DNA of 64,000 nt from Acanthococcus lagerstroemiae (taxonomy: Eukaryota; Arthropoda; Insecta; Hemiptera; Eriococcidae), in contig CM063108.1 in NCBI GenBank assembly GCA_031841125.1, forward strand, positions 43,856,122-43,920,121, in the 5' to 3' direction. The position numbers and the translations under genes were made by a program. Positions 34,911 through 47,100 of the stretch are shown here, one piece after another (position 1 is the first letter of the stretch; the number at the start of each line of letters is the position of its first letter). The notes under the pieces were generated by a model. That model saw only the letters and a list, made by a program, of their open reading frames with translations. It was not told the DNA's origin and did no database searches.

Positions 34911-35569
34911 AGTCACTTCGCTATGGCCCTGTTCTCAGAGCTCGCCGTAGTATGCCAAGTATGTCGTTTTTACATCTGAATTCTACATCGAAAACTGATT
35001 CTGGACATGTGGTAATGAATTAGGTTATAAAAATTACCACGGCAATAAATAAAACTGAGCTACTTAAACGTTGATGACTTGCTCGAGTCGTTGACAGGAG
35101 GAAATAAAAAAGCGACAAAAAGTTTGGTGTGTGTACTTTAAAATAGAACTCCTGGTTGTTAATTTCAGACGTGAGAAAGGGCTAATGCCCTACACAAAAT
35201 GTTAATGGGTATGGTGGTCCCTTCGAAGTAGGAGGACCGAAGCTGGCAGTATTTCTCAAAAGTGCTTCAATTATTACGATTACATACAGTGTGTTTCTTT
35301 TAATTTCTACTTTTTTATTTTTTTTATTTTTTTATACATTTTTTTTTACCACTGAAGTGATGGTTATATCGACGTGTGGTAAGCATGGATTTTTATTTGG
35401 ATGAGTATTGCATCTTTTGGTGCAAAAAATTCTCTCTTGCTTCTAAGGGGGCTGGAACATATCAGCAATTTTGGAATATTAAATGAAAAGATATCGAATA
35501 AAATATCGAAACAGGGGTTATTTGGGTCATTGATTTCGAATATCGCATCAGATACTTTAACTGGCCCCG
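34911..35569. other. no recognised feature
   Basis: T-runs around 35310-35350. Nothing else recognised. Confidence 0.35.
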
Positions 35570-35960
35570 TCTGAGGACCCTAAATTTGAAAAAAAAGAGC
35601 AAAACTAATTTGGCTGGTTTCCTTCTCTGGAAGAGAAGGAAGGTCAGTTCTCGAGGGGAAATGAGAAAATGAATGATTTTCTTCAGTTTCCTTGAGAAAA
35701 AAAAGTGAGTTCCTGAAAGATGGAAACAGAAGTCCTCTACTTTCATGAAAGGAAGAAATGCTGTTCACCTTCATCACAGAAAGAAGAATAAGTTCTCTCT
35801 CCTAAAAAAAAAAACCACTTTATTTACAACCGGAAAAGAGCAATCTTCTCTTTCCTCAAAGAGGAAGTTCTGCTCACCGAGGGCAGAAATCAGTTTTAGT
35901 CTCCTTTTCTTACTCACAGTGTAAGAACATGTTTTTTTTGTCTCCAAGAGATGTAACATT
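35570..35960. repeat. degenerate AGTTCTC/GAAGAGAAGG repeat with small hairpins
   Basis: About ten units of 25-40 bp begin AGTT(C/T)C and carry small dyads such as TTCTCTGGAAGAGAA, TTTCATGAAA and CCTCAAAGAGG. The Phe- and Lys-rich minus-strand open frames here come from the purine-pyrimidine bias. Confidence 0.5.
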
Positions 35961-36800
35961 CACTGTGTGGTATGGTTACTTTTGAAGCATTAAAATTCAT
36001 TTGAAAAAAGTTACCCAACAACTGGCTCATCTGCTATACCACAATACTCGTATACATGGAAAACTTGTATCGTTTTCCATTTCTGATCGAGACGAAGCGG
36101 CGTCACGAGCAATTACCTTCGGACATGGTCGGTTATCGCACAAGTTACATAACGAACATTGACCACGTTTCACGAGGATACCCACGGATATCATTTACTC
36201 ACTATCCCGAGTGTTAGTTGGTTAATCAGGTTCTGGCGTGAAACGCTCGAAAAGCTCGATGGTAAACAGAGCACACGCGTTTGTCTGTAATAAAATTGAC
36301 TAAGAAATATATCTACTGCTCCAATTCACCAGCAGCGGGTAGGTTTGAAAACATCCGTAGGAGTAGAAGGAAGCTCTCGAAATATTTTCAAGTTCCATTA
36401 ACTTTGCGCTGAAATTTCGTTCAACTTCGGCAGAATTTGATGACTCGAAAAGTCTTCATTTGATAAGCGATATAAAATTATTTTCTCTTTCCGATCAAAG
36501 ACAATAACGTTCGAAATTGAAATATCTCTTCGTTATTTTCTGAATTAAATTAATTCTAGGAGTAGACGTATTATAAAACGTCAATGCTCTTAGCCTAGAT
36601 GAAAATGAAAAAAAAAAATGTACAGTCAAATGTACAGACAAACTGGGCTCCTCGAAACTGGCGATGAAATTTGGGGATATAAAACAAGAAATCCGAATCT
36701 AATCTGCGAATATTGTCTTGTGGCTACGTTTTGGCTATCCGCTCTTTCCCTCTGTGACCAGAACCGCTTTTGCATCTTTCCGAACTGGAAATACTTGTAG
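35961..36800. other. no recognised feature
   Basis: 36050-36300 is somewhat richer in GC and not visibly repetitive. No exon could be supported. Confidence 0.3.
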
Positions 36801-36875
36801 ATGATTCAGAACACGTATTGGCGCCAATATTACGAGAGCTGCTGCACAAAAACTCTATTAATTAGTTATTCTAAT

Positions 36876-37001
36876 TTGGTGAACATACAAAGTAGTTTAA
36901 CAGCTGAATTAGGAGATCTCAGATTTTGCCATTTTGCGTTGGTGAACATACAAAGAAGTTTAACAGCTGAATTAGGAGATCTCAGATTATGCAATTTCGC
37001 G
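36876..37001 (+). repeat. 63-bp tandem duplication
   Basis: TTGGTGAACATACAAAG and the following 46 bases occur at 36876 and again at 36939 with five or so changes. The unit is 63 bp, a multiple of three, and lies inside a 91-codon open frame (36801-37076) so the repeat is in frame. No domain was recognised in that frame. Confidence 0.85.
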
Positions 37002-37669
37002 ATACTCGATCGATTAACAAACACGAAATTTTGGTTACTGCATCCGGAATTTCACACACGCGGTCATCAAATGTGAAAAACAAGGCACGGCGAACCAGTT
37101 TCGTAGTTTCGGCGACTTAAGAACGAGTGAGACAATAAAAGTTTTATATCACATCGAGTTCGCCAATTTTGCCCTCCAATTTGAAGAATGACCAAGTTCA
37201 TTGCCACACGTGCCTGTAATTTCAATCCAGTTTCGTCGTTTTGTCGTCAATTACATGCACGTTACGCTGACCCGTAGCCAGAGAAGCGCTAGGGGGTTCT
37301 GACCACTCTCTAGCGCTTACCGAAGCCCCCCTGGCAGAGTTTCGCGACTAAAAATAAAGAATTCCTTATATTTTTCTCGCTAGTTTTGTTCAAAACTTTT
37401 CATTCCCCTACATTTTAATGTTTATAAACCTGGTAACACTGATTTTGCTTTGAAAGATAGACGAATCGTGTGTTTGTCGTTCTTTATACGTGACGCAGCG
37501 GCGTGCGGTGATGTTTTCTCGGAGGTAAGCGATAAGTGTAGAGGTGAAGTAAAAATCAGAATAAAAGTATGAAACATGCTACTGCAGAATGGCATTGATG
37601 AAATTATTCAAATTGTTGTATCCCTGTGTAGGGTCATTCCATATGCATTTATTCTTTTCTGTGACAAAT
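37002..37669. other. no recognised feature
   Basis: No gene or repeat boundary was recognised. Confidence 0.35.
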
Positions 37670-37677
37670 AATAGACA

Positions 37678-38026
37678 CAGGCACGTACCACCGAAGAGTT
37701 TTTCCTTGGGGGGGGGGGGCAAAAATTGTGAAATTCCCAACTGACTCAACTCAAAATTACACAGTATCAAAGCAAAAACAAAAGCCTTTTGACTTGTTAG
37801 ATTTTTCCAACGGACTCAACTCAAAATTCCCAAACATTATATTGCAAAACACAACCTTTGACTTGTTGGATTTTTCCAACTTCGCAACGCAATTCCCAAG
37901 TATCAAAGCAAAAAAAAATGTTTCGACTTGTTGGATTGTCCCAACTCCACCTAATTGAAATTGTAAATTTTCCCAACTGCTGCGTGAAAAATCCTTACGG
38001 GGGGAGGGGGAGGTGGCACGTCCCTG
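37678..38026 (-). mobile_element. hAT-type MITE, 349 bp, longer copy of the 13361 family
   Basis: The ends CAGGCACGTACC and GGCACGTCCCTG are inverted copies with one difference. The flanking octamers AATAGACA (37670-37677) and AATAAACA (38027-38034) agree at 7 of 8 positions, a slightly worn target duplication. Inside, CTTGTTGGATT(T/G)TTCCAAC-type units repeat three times with CCCAACT phrases between them, which explains the greater length than the 237-bp copy at 13361. Confidence 0.9.
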
Positions 38027-38034
38027 AATAAACA

Positions 38035-39223
38035 TGGCCAACAAAACAGTTTTCCACCATCCATCTTCACAACTGGTTAACCACAGAATGTTTTCATATT
38101 GCGATACGTGACAATGTCTAGTAAAACTCAAACCACCTCTCTTTTGCTCAGTTTTTAAAAATGGTAATTCTGGTTTAGGCTCCTCACCATTAATAATTTC
38201 TAATTGTTCGTTAAGAATAAATCGCGAAAACAGTTTTTCAATAAGATCTCAAACACATTTCGTGGGCAAAAAAAACAACAAAAAAACATGGAGGATTCAA
38301 ATACAACGCGTTGACTAGTATAAGAACATAATTACGTTTCACTGTCAACTTCAACGATCGTGTGTAGCCAGCCGAGCCAAGCCTGACTCAAAGCGCTTCC
38401 AGAATGCAACCAAACGCACAGGTTTTGTCGCGTTGAACATGATAGTGTATTTTTGTATTGGTAATTAACACGGAAGCGGAGCGTAGCTTATGAAATGCGT
38501 GCAGTATGAAAAAAAAGCGTTAGATCCAGCGCACACCTCTCGGGCCTATACAAATATACATGTAATGAGGATTGCCAAATGCCGAACAGTAAACATCTCC
38601 GGTGAATTTATTATATACTTAAGTGTTAGCGTTGTAAGCTTCAATACAGTCGCGGTTTTGTGCACTGTTTCATAGCTTTTATTTGTTACAAGTTGAAGTT
38701 GATATTGTATATGAAAACTTATTTTCAAGGTAAACGGCATTTAGCTTGCTTGCCTGGAATGCACGCCACTGATGTTACGCGTCACATGAAAAGGGCCCGA
38801 GTGTCCATCCAGAAGTTTCAGAGACACAGGCCTTTTTCTTGTATCACATTACAATTCACAAACACAGTGGTAGGCCCGCGATCCAGTTCACATTGAATAT
38901 CGTTGGCTAAATGCCTGAATGGCTGTTTGAGAACTAATGACTTGGTAAGTCCACAAAAATAGAATTTTTTTATTTTCAAAAGTTCGAAACTTTGATCGTT
39001 GTAAAAGTGGTAATCTTTTTTCACGCGATATCAATTTTTTCTTAATCGCTTGTCGGTATAGGTAAGTTGAATCACCAGTTTTGATTATGAATTTTGAGAC
39101 CAAATTCAATGTTCTTATTGTCACACTGTAAATTTACTATTTTTCTTCCAGAATGTTTGGTTAATATATTTTAAGCATATTGGATAAGTAGCTGAAAAAA
39201 TTTAGGGTAAAATCCAAAACATG
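38035..39223. other. no recognised feature
   Basis: Several open frames of 60-78 codons overlap on both strands. None has a recognisable domain. Confidence 0.35.
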
Positions 39224-39643
39224 TGACGATAAAGATATCCGACTCCAACTTCTTCGAATTCAAGCCTGAACAACGAACCTCCAGTTTCGTCGAATGATTC
39301 GAATGAATAGCTCAGCTGTTCTACTCATGATTCAGTGATGTAGCCAGGATTTTCCCAAGTCAGGGGGGGGGGGGGGGGGTAAAGTAAGATTTTCAACGGA
39401 GAAAAAGTCGAAAATTGAGGTATTTTTTAAAATGCAACGATAAAGATCCGATTCTAACTTCTTCGAATTCGAGCCTGAACAAAAAAACTCCAGTTTCGTC
39501 GAATGATTCGAATGAATAGCCCAGCTGTTCTACCCATGATTCAGTGATGTAGCCAGGATTTCCCAAGACGGAGGGGGGGGGGCAAAGTAAAATTTTCAAG
39601 AGAAAGAAAGTCGAAAATTGAGGTATTTTCTAAACATTACCGA
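39224..39643. repeat. ~210-bp tandem duplication including a MITE end
   Basis: Two units with a 209-211 bp period: the flank (ACGATAAAGATCCGA to CCATGATT) and the first ~100 bp of a CAGTGATGTAGCC element occur at 39226-39434 and at 39437-39643. The G-run length differs between copies. Confidence 0.85.
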
Positions 39644-39826
39644 TATTAGAGGACTATTTTATAAAAATTTAATTTATAAAAATTAAGGTAAGATTACTGC
39701 TCGAACGAAAATATTTTGAAAAAACGTGTTTTAAAGGCGAAAACTTGCTCATTTTTGCATATTTTACATTCAATTTCAGGAGCCTTGGTGGCATTAGCCC
39801 CCTTCGTCCCCCAGGCTACACCACTG
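39542..39826. mobile_element. hAT-type MITE, CAGTGATGTAGCC copy
   Basis: The left end CAGTGATGTAGCCAGG and the right end CCAGGCTACACCACTG are inverted copies with one or two differences. The interior shares TCGAAAATTGAGGTATTTT and ATTAGAGGACTATTTTATA with 32676-32934. The octamers next to it (CCATGATT and CCTCGTAG) do not match, which the tandem duplication of its left end (39333 onward) explains in part. Confidence 0.8.
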
Positions 39827-40285
39827 CCTCGTAGAAATCTTCACATTATATACTATGTGTATCCTCAAGCTCCCCTGGTAAATAGTCAGCACCTCCAACC
39901 GCAGAGGGCCGGCAATAGGCCAGACGTTACGTCCTTTGAGGCAAAGTCTCTGGTGGACTGTTTCGCAGATCAGGCGAGCATCCATCAGGAATGTTTTCTA
40001 AGAAGGATTTAAAAAAATAATAAAAGATGAAGAGTCAAAAAGAATTCTGGCGAACGGAACGAACGAGAAATATTGAATTTTTGAAGAAATATTCATTAGA
40101 AAAGAGGTAGGATCGAAAAAGGGGACTGTAGCCTCATAGCCCCCTGTAGGTGCACATTTGAAAAAGAAAAATCTATTGAATTATAGTTTTCATACGGCCC
40201 CGAATTGGTTAATGAAACCAGCGATTAAATCTTGGCAGCGTTTTGTATACTCAAAATTTACCCCTTTCTCTCTCTCAGAAAAAAA
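39827..40285. other. no recognised feature
   Basis: Includes a slightly GC-richer stretch near 39870-39960 that gives overlapping open frames. No support for a gene. Confidence 0.35.
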
Positions 40286-40508
40286 GGGTCCTCTTTTCTA
40301 ATTTTGCGCTCAACCCGAGCCCTGGAATCCGCCCTTTCGAGCATTACCTCAGAGACGTCGGGGAGGCTGCTAGGACTGTCATAGCCCTCTTCTCTTCTTG
40401 CCGAAAAACCGGCCTAGGTCGAAATGTAGCGAGTTGCTACGTGCTTCGAACCCGCGGGACCCCCAGATTATGAGACCAGCGCACTATCCACTCGGCCAAC
40501 CAGACCCC
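40286..40508 (-). mobile_element. tRNA-derived SINE, copy 2
   Basis: On the minus strand the head has an A box (TGGCCGAGTGG, plus positions 40488-40498) and a B-box-like GGGTTCGAAGC (40443-40453). The anticodon-loop position reads CTCATAA (40468-40474), as in a methionine tRNA with anticodon CAT. The body matches copy 1 at 2031-2251 over its full length with roughly 80-85% identity by eye. It supports a tRNA-Met-like origin for the family. Confidence 0.87.
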
Positions 40509-41359
40509 TTCTCAAAAACGAGGTAGGGCATTTTGTTTTTATTTGAAGTGGTAATACATATTTTCGCAACAGGAAACAGGACCTATATTCTCAAGAAAAC
40601 GAGAGTTGAGAGTAGAATTTTGGTTTAAGAGCCTATCAATTTTGAAGAAGGAACAACTCTGCTGTACGTTTTAATGCAGTCTAAAGCATAGCAGTCAAGA
40701 TGGGTACATTGGGCCTTATATTGGAGATTCGGGCCTCATTGGGCTCATCTACCTTATGCAATAAAATTAGTCCCCCCCCCCTCATGAAAATGTAGTATTA
40801 TAGACGAAGAGGGATATTTAGCTGCAGTTTATTACTTTATCGCATTCGTAGCAAATGGGGGATGGGATCATTTATTTTCATATCTTGATTTTTTTAGACA
40901 CCCTATGTATGTGTATTGCGAGTTAAGTGTATGGTACGATACTACTAATTGCGGTATCACACGCTACTAATTCGTTTACAAATTTTTTATAACTAGAAGT
41001 ATAAATATAATTATTGGCCCCTTTGAATTGGGGGTGGGGTAATTTAGGTCATTTCACCCACCCTTCTCTCCAAAATTTGGGTGGGTATTACCCGACCCCT
41101 CCCCCTCGGCGATGCCCATGGTAGACATTGAGAGAACGTTCTCCGCTTTCAAGCTGATACTAACAATTTTAGGCGAGATAACCTCGAAAAGCATTTAATT
41201 GTCATGCTTAATTCGGAAAGTACTACTTAAGTCAGTTCTATTTACGTCGTTAATCGTAAATTCTATTTTTTGCAGTTTTTTTATTTCTGCCAGAAAGTGC
41301 CAAAATTTGAGTTGACAGCGCCAAACTGTCTGATTAAACACGCCAAAAAATACGGCCTC
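40509..41359. other. no recognised feature
   Basis: A C-run is at 40772-40782. Nothing else was recognised. Confidence 0.35.
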
Positions 41360-41364
41360 TAGAA

Positions 41365-41522
41365 GATATATCTTATGGCTCGCCACGCAAAAAAGAGAAC
41401 AATTCCGCAGAAGCACTTTGCAAAAAATATTCCACAGTAAACGAAAACGCTTCGCAAAAATCGTTCCGCAGAAAAACGTTACCGTCGTGATGTAGTTGCG
41501 TATTCCTCTTTATGCAGTCATT
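41365..41522 (-). repeat. CTGCGGAACG interspersed repeat, partial copy
   Basis: Reversed, this reads GGTAACGTTTTTCTGCGGAA near its start and GGCGAGCCATAAGATAT near its end, matching 48410-48505 and 43385-43460. It is a 5'- and 3'-truncated copy of the family. Confidence 0.7.
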
Positions 41523-43183
41523 TGTTACATCACGTTTCGACTAGCCGGCATGGAGAATATGGAACAAAGCCGAGAATGGACGATTAGAGAAGGCATTGAA
41601 ATGTGGGTATGCGCGTTAACGCGGTCGCCTAAACGACACATCCATTCAATGTCCTTCCTTGCACCGGTCGGACTTTTTTTTTTTAAATTATTATTTTTAT
41701 TTATTTATTATGAAACCTTGATATTATTTAATAGCGTTATTAACGACATTTTTGGCTTACAACCTAAACAGCCTGAAAACTACTAATGTGGTTATGGTTT
41801 GTGACATTTTAAGCTCTTTGCTGAGACAGAGTACACAACAACACAACACACAAGTGACATGCCAGGAGGAAAAGGACCTGGGCGCAGAAATGTAAATTTT
41901 ACAGAAGAGCGGATAAACAAAATTAATAATGTATTCACGTTTTGAGGCAGTCAACTTTGAAGACTTACAGCAGTTTGGGAAAATTTTTCAGAATTTTTTC
42001 GACACCATGCGAAAGAACGGCCAAAGATTAGTCAAAAACAATTGTTATCATAAAATAATTTTTTGCGCACATGTCCCTTTCCTCCTGGCATGTCACACAT
42101 CAAGAAAAGGTAAGCAGTGCCAGTGTGACCATTCATTCTAAATTATCACTAAAAACGAGTTGAGCAAACCACGTGCTTCAAACTTGAAATCGCGTGCAAT
42201 CAAGAATCAACAAAATCGCGTCTGACCGTCGTCAATTTAAATTACTTCCACAGCCAATATATGGTCACCAGTCGACACTAGACCAGACAGATCCGGCATG
42301 AATTAATATATATTTTTCGAGAGCCTGGCAAATAAGTGCGAATCATCGAATCATCACGTTTGACGAATAAAACGGAACCATGTAAAAACGCGCAATATAT
42401 TTTAATATTATTACGATATTAAATCGAGTTTCCAGACTATTTGACCAGCGGTAAGCCGCCGACCAGCTAGTCAATAGTTTGTAATGACCTTTTTAAGCCG
42501 TGATATTATGGATTTTGGAGATGTTTTTTTAAACTCTGAAACGGTGACTAGCAAGTGAAGACAAATTAGAAATGAGCCTTCAAAAGACCATACATCGTAA
42601 CAATAAGTTTTTGAGGCAGACTACTCCTCAAAAATGTTTTTGAAGTTAAATGTAGTCAACGCCACGCAAACGAAAAGAACATGGTACCTAATCCAAGTCA
42701 CAAACTTATAATATTCCATCAAATTTTCGATGCGTTCAAAATTTGAACAACTTTGCTTATTTCAAGTCGGAGATTCGGATTCTAGAGCTCCAATCAGGGC
42801 CGAATCAAGCATCTAATGATGTATTTGAAATCGGCGTTTCGGAAACTACTAATTCCGATACTTTCTCGAATTTCCTGAAAGTCGACCATTTTAACGGTGA
42901 AATTTGAATTCTGAGGAATAACATCGAGATTGAAACCAGTGTCAGGTGAAACAATCGACGGCCGAATAAACCACCGTTTCAGTAGGGTGCTCCATTATTT
43001 CCAGTTTGAAATTCCAAAAGTGGTGACAGATAAGTTTTAGCTTTTAGTTACCCATGGCCGAGAAAGAACTAGAGTTTGTGGCTTGAAATGGCCGGAGCGT
43101 AATGTCTTCCTACAAATTTAGTTACAGGCAGAGGATCCTCAGCGGGTTCTTACACGTTACTTAGAAGGGGTATAAAAAAAGAA
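41523..43183. other. no recognised feature
   Basis: Contains a TTTA-rich tract near 41680-41710. Small open frames (41496-41786 and 41929-42141) have no recognised domain. 42140-43150 is not visibly repetitive. Confidence 0.35.
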
Positions 43184-43540
43184 AGGGTCCGACCGCTGCA
43201 TGTAAGGACATTGTTACATGGATATGTCGTCTAGCGGTCTAGGTGACCGTGTTGAAGCGAATACGCACATTACAATGCCTTCTGTAGTCGTTCGATCATT
43301 CTCGGTGTTGCTCGGCATTCTTCGTGTCAGCCAGTTGAAATACGAAGGAACGAATAATTGCGTAATGAAGAATAGTAACTATATGACGTGGTAACGTTTT
43401 TTTGCGGAACGTTTTCTGTGGAATTTTTCTCTTTGACGTAGTTAGCCATTAGACTTTATCCATGTCAAAAAATAAAAATAAAGAACCGTAGAGAAAGGGA
43501 AATGCCGCCTTAATATTCTCAGGTTCTGGAGAATGACCCT
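43184..43540 (+). repeat. CTGCGGAACG interspersed repeat, copy A
   Basis: About 357 bp, from AGGGTCCGACCGCTGCA to GGTTCTGGAGAATGACCCT, matching 48213-48585 in the same order. Internal landmarks are GCTCGGCATTCT, GGTAACGTTTTTTTGCGGAA and CCATTAGAC. The ends show only a short AGGGTC/GACCCT inverted match, so it may be a DNA element, but no target duplication was found. Confidence 0.75.
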
Positions 43541-43730
43541 ACAGGTGTCACTAGCTGGTAGCCCACCCTGGAAAACTTCTGGCCTTGAGCTGGCCTACGG
43601 CAGAAAATTAAAGAAGTAAAATTGGGAATTAGCTACGCATAAGGTAATGAGATTCTTATTTTTGGGCAAAATAAATATAAAGCATTGATATAGAAACCAG
43701 ATAAAAATAGTATATTACACACCAACAGTC

Positions 43731-43868
43731 AAAAGTGAGTGTTTACATGGCGAGGGAAAATTTGCGAACGTTGTAGCGAGTGGAATTGCTCACTCGCCAC
43801 ACTCGTTCGCAAATTTTCCCTCGCCATACTCGTTCGCAAATTTTCCCTCGCCATTTAAACTCACTTTT
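43731..43868. repeat. compact hairpin with one arm duplicated
   Basis: AAAAGTGAGTGTTTACATGG with GCGAGGGAAAATTTGCGAAC at the left is repeated inverted at the right, ending TTAAACTCACTTTT. The right-arm unit ACTCGTTCGCAAATTTTCCC plus TCGCCAT (27 bp) is present twice exactly (43801-43827 and 43828-43854). The loop is short and contains its own GCGAGTG/CACTCGC dyad near 43777-43797. There is no reading frame. Confidence 0.9.
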
Positions 43869-44052
43869 GGCTCTTGTTTTGTAAGCTATTTTTCATACTT
43901 AATGACCAGAAATAGCAATGCTTTTCATCAAGTAAATTCAGGAAGCAAACGTAACGACGGTTAAGCAACAATAAAAAATAACAACGAACAATAACGGTTG
44001 TACTATGTCGTGAATATTTAAATGCGTTCTTAAGTCGCTATTTAGTAATTCG

Positions 44053-44110
44053 CTACATGGCCGAGTGGTTAGAGACGTTCGATTTACTCCAGTCAGATGT
44101 CTCAATAGAA
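44053..44110 (+). other. tRNA-like 5' half
   Basis: ACATGGCCGAGTGGTTAGAG has a good A-box and D-arm look (serine/leucine type). No B box or acceptor-stem partner was found downstream, so it is not a functional tRNA gene. It may be a SINE head or a chance match. Confidence 0.3.
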
Positions 44111-47100
44111 GCGGAATTACTGGCCAGCGATTTCTGCCTCAAAGTGCTCCCATGTAAAAACGTGACGCATCCTTTTACATTAAGGCGCGTTTATTTTACA
44201 CGCAGGTTTTGTTAGCACTCGATGCATGAATGATAGGCGCTTCTTTCCATCCGCAAAAGATCAATGTAAACATTACCTTTCTGATCAAGTAGTATAAAAA
44301 AATATGATAATACTTCATCTTAAGATGTGTTAAGCAGTTAGTTAACAGTGCCACCTAAAAGCAGAGTTGCATTATTTAAAACAAAAGTGTTTTAAACTTA
44401 TTTAAACCACAAAAAGAAACAAACACTTGTTTAAAACGTTGTTATTTGTTTTCCCTCAATTATTTCTTGTTTTAAACGTTTACAACAATCATTTCATCTT
44501 TCATTTTTCATCTTTATTTTAGCAAAAATGGAAGAAAAAAAGAATAAATACTTGATATTTATTTAATAAAATGACAGGAAAGTGTTCTGAACAATAATAG
44601 AAAGCCGTAACATAAAGCTTTCACTTTTGACTTCAACTTTCAATTTTAGCATAGAAAACTTTTGGGTATTTGCTTTTCACTGAAATATTTTCCAGCTCTT
44701 GATTTTTGGCTTTTCAGTATCAAAATGTTTAACTTTTGATTTTGAGTTACGAATTTCAATTTTTGACTCTTCATTTAAAAAAAAGAATGAGGCGTTGTTT
44801 ATTAGTTTGTTGAGAATAGACCTTGATGATGTTGTTTTAGGACTTAGACAGAGGAAAACGGTATTTGGAAAGGGAATGGACCAAAAATGAAAGGAAAAGC
44901 TAAATAAATAAAACCTTTCACTTTTCACTTCTCATCAAAAAATACTTTTCAACTTTGGACTTTTGGCTTTTAACCGTCAAAATTCTCTAGCTTTCGGCTT
45001 AAAACTTTCAGCTTTCAAATATGAAAAACGAATTCAGTGGATCCGAAAATCTTTACTGTAGAAAAACTGAAGTATCTTCCAAATAAAAAAAGATAAGACA
45101 TGCCGGTAAAATGCAAGTCACGCATCCTTGAATACAAAGTAGTGTTCCATAACCTGTAATTTATTTTTCTTCTAATTAGCACCTCGTAGTTTTACGAAGA
45201 ACGTGGAAGCTGAAAAAGGTCCTTTTCTAACCATTCTAGACCTTACCTAATGGGGGTGAGTAAGATGGCCGGTGAAAATTAGTATACAAAATGACTCCGA
45301 ATTATATTAGCTGATTTGAATATTGTTTAAGCTGTAGAACTACTTGATGTAAGCATTACATAATTAAACAAATTAAAAAAATCTAAGAATAAAAATGGTA
45401 AATATCGAGTTACAGAACATTTTATTCTTTTTATAGTAATGAAATTATTCGTGGCATCTTCGCCGCTGCGTATTTTGGCTATATTTGCTGCTTCAATTTT
45501 CTCAACTTTGAAGGTCCTTCTTTACAGAATAACTTAACAGAATTCAGCTAATTTTAATATCACTGTGATCTACGTAGAATACGTAATTTTCGTGCTTCGT
45601 TTTTTGAAATCCATAAATTAGTAAAGCAAATTCTCACAGAATCGAAATCTTAGTTTAAAAATTTCCCGCTCTTTTTGACATCAGATTACTAAAACTTTTA
45701 CTAAAACTCGAAAACACAATCTTTCGTCATAAAAACTTCAACCTAAGATCTGAATAGGTATCTCCAAGTACTCGTGACGTGGCTTTGCAGAAAAATTGTT
45801 GCTAATCTAGTTAACTCAACATTACTGCATCTTCACGCACTTTACCATATTACTGCAACGGTGTTGGTCCCCTTTCCCACAACTCCAGTTTTCCATATAA
45901 AGGAGAACTGTTATCACAAATCAAACCAGCGTCTTGAAAAACGTCATAATATTTTTAATATCTATATTACTTGTCACCTCATTTTAGCTCTCATTCTTCC
46001 TCCTGAGGTCACAATTTGTAATTAAGGGTCGACTTAATAACAGACATATTAATTAAGTAACAAATTCTAAGCTGCTCTCTCCTCCACTTCCCCTAGTGCT
46101 GATAATCAGAACGACCCTGAAAACCTAATATTTGATCTTCATACTGAAATTCACTTCACCGTAACCCGGGGCACAACCGGAACTTTTTTTTAGTGAGGGC
46201 TAAAATTTAGGGGGAAGAAACTTGGGCCGGGGTGAAAGCTCGACTTGGTACCTACCTGATTTGGTACCAACCTTTTTTCACGAGCTGTAAATTTGTACGA
46301 ACTTACGACGCAACACGTAACCGCATCAGGCCATCGGTATCGATGTTCTTTTCGTTTCAACATTGATTTTGAAAAAATTTCGAAGAATTTTGAAGGAGGT
46401 TGCGTCCTTGACCGTATCCCTCCTCCTCCCTCTGATGCCACCGTTTACAGTTTACGGTAAAGAGTAACGACATTGTAGAATTCAATGACATCCAATTCCT
46501 CACATACCGTACGGATGAGCTTAGATCTTAAATTTTGTTTTAGGAGTTAAAAAAGTTTATATGTATTATAGTCGGCTGAAGGAGCAAAGTAACGTACAAG
46601 AACACGAAGTTCACATACTGATTAGTGATATCCAAGTTCGGAAAGTGGGGGTACGAAGAATTCCCACAGATAGAAAAGGGCGGGAAAGCTACCTCGACGA
46701 AAATTGGGATACTTCTGTTTTAATTACTTCGTGGGGGGGGGGGGGAACATGAGGTCTCGGGGACACTTGACTGAAGACTGAAGCGACGCTTCTTTCGCAT
46801 CATGTAAGTTGCTACGTCAGCCAATAAAGGAGTAACAGGGGTAGTACGCTCCATTTTAGAAGAACTGTACCACGCCTTGCAAAAAATTGTATCAACCCTG
46901 CGGTAAAAAGCGCCACACCTAAAGATTTGAAAACATTTTATTTTTTACACTTTACATTTCCCTTGTACATCCAGGGGTGGATTCACGGGAGATGGGGGAA
47001 TCTATGGGGAGGGGCCAGTAAGAAAATTTCGCACGCTGCCTGTACACCCATAAACTGACCAAAAAGTATCATTATTTCAACGATTTCAAGTAATGAAAAA

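Noticed and set aside
44053..44130. serine or leucine tRNA gene
   Set aside because: Only the 5' half looks tRNA-like; no B box or matching acceptor strand follows.
46981..47100. another hAT end (CAGGGGTGGATTCACGGG)
   Set aside because: No matching inverted end and no 8-bp duplication were found.
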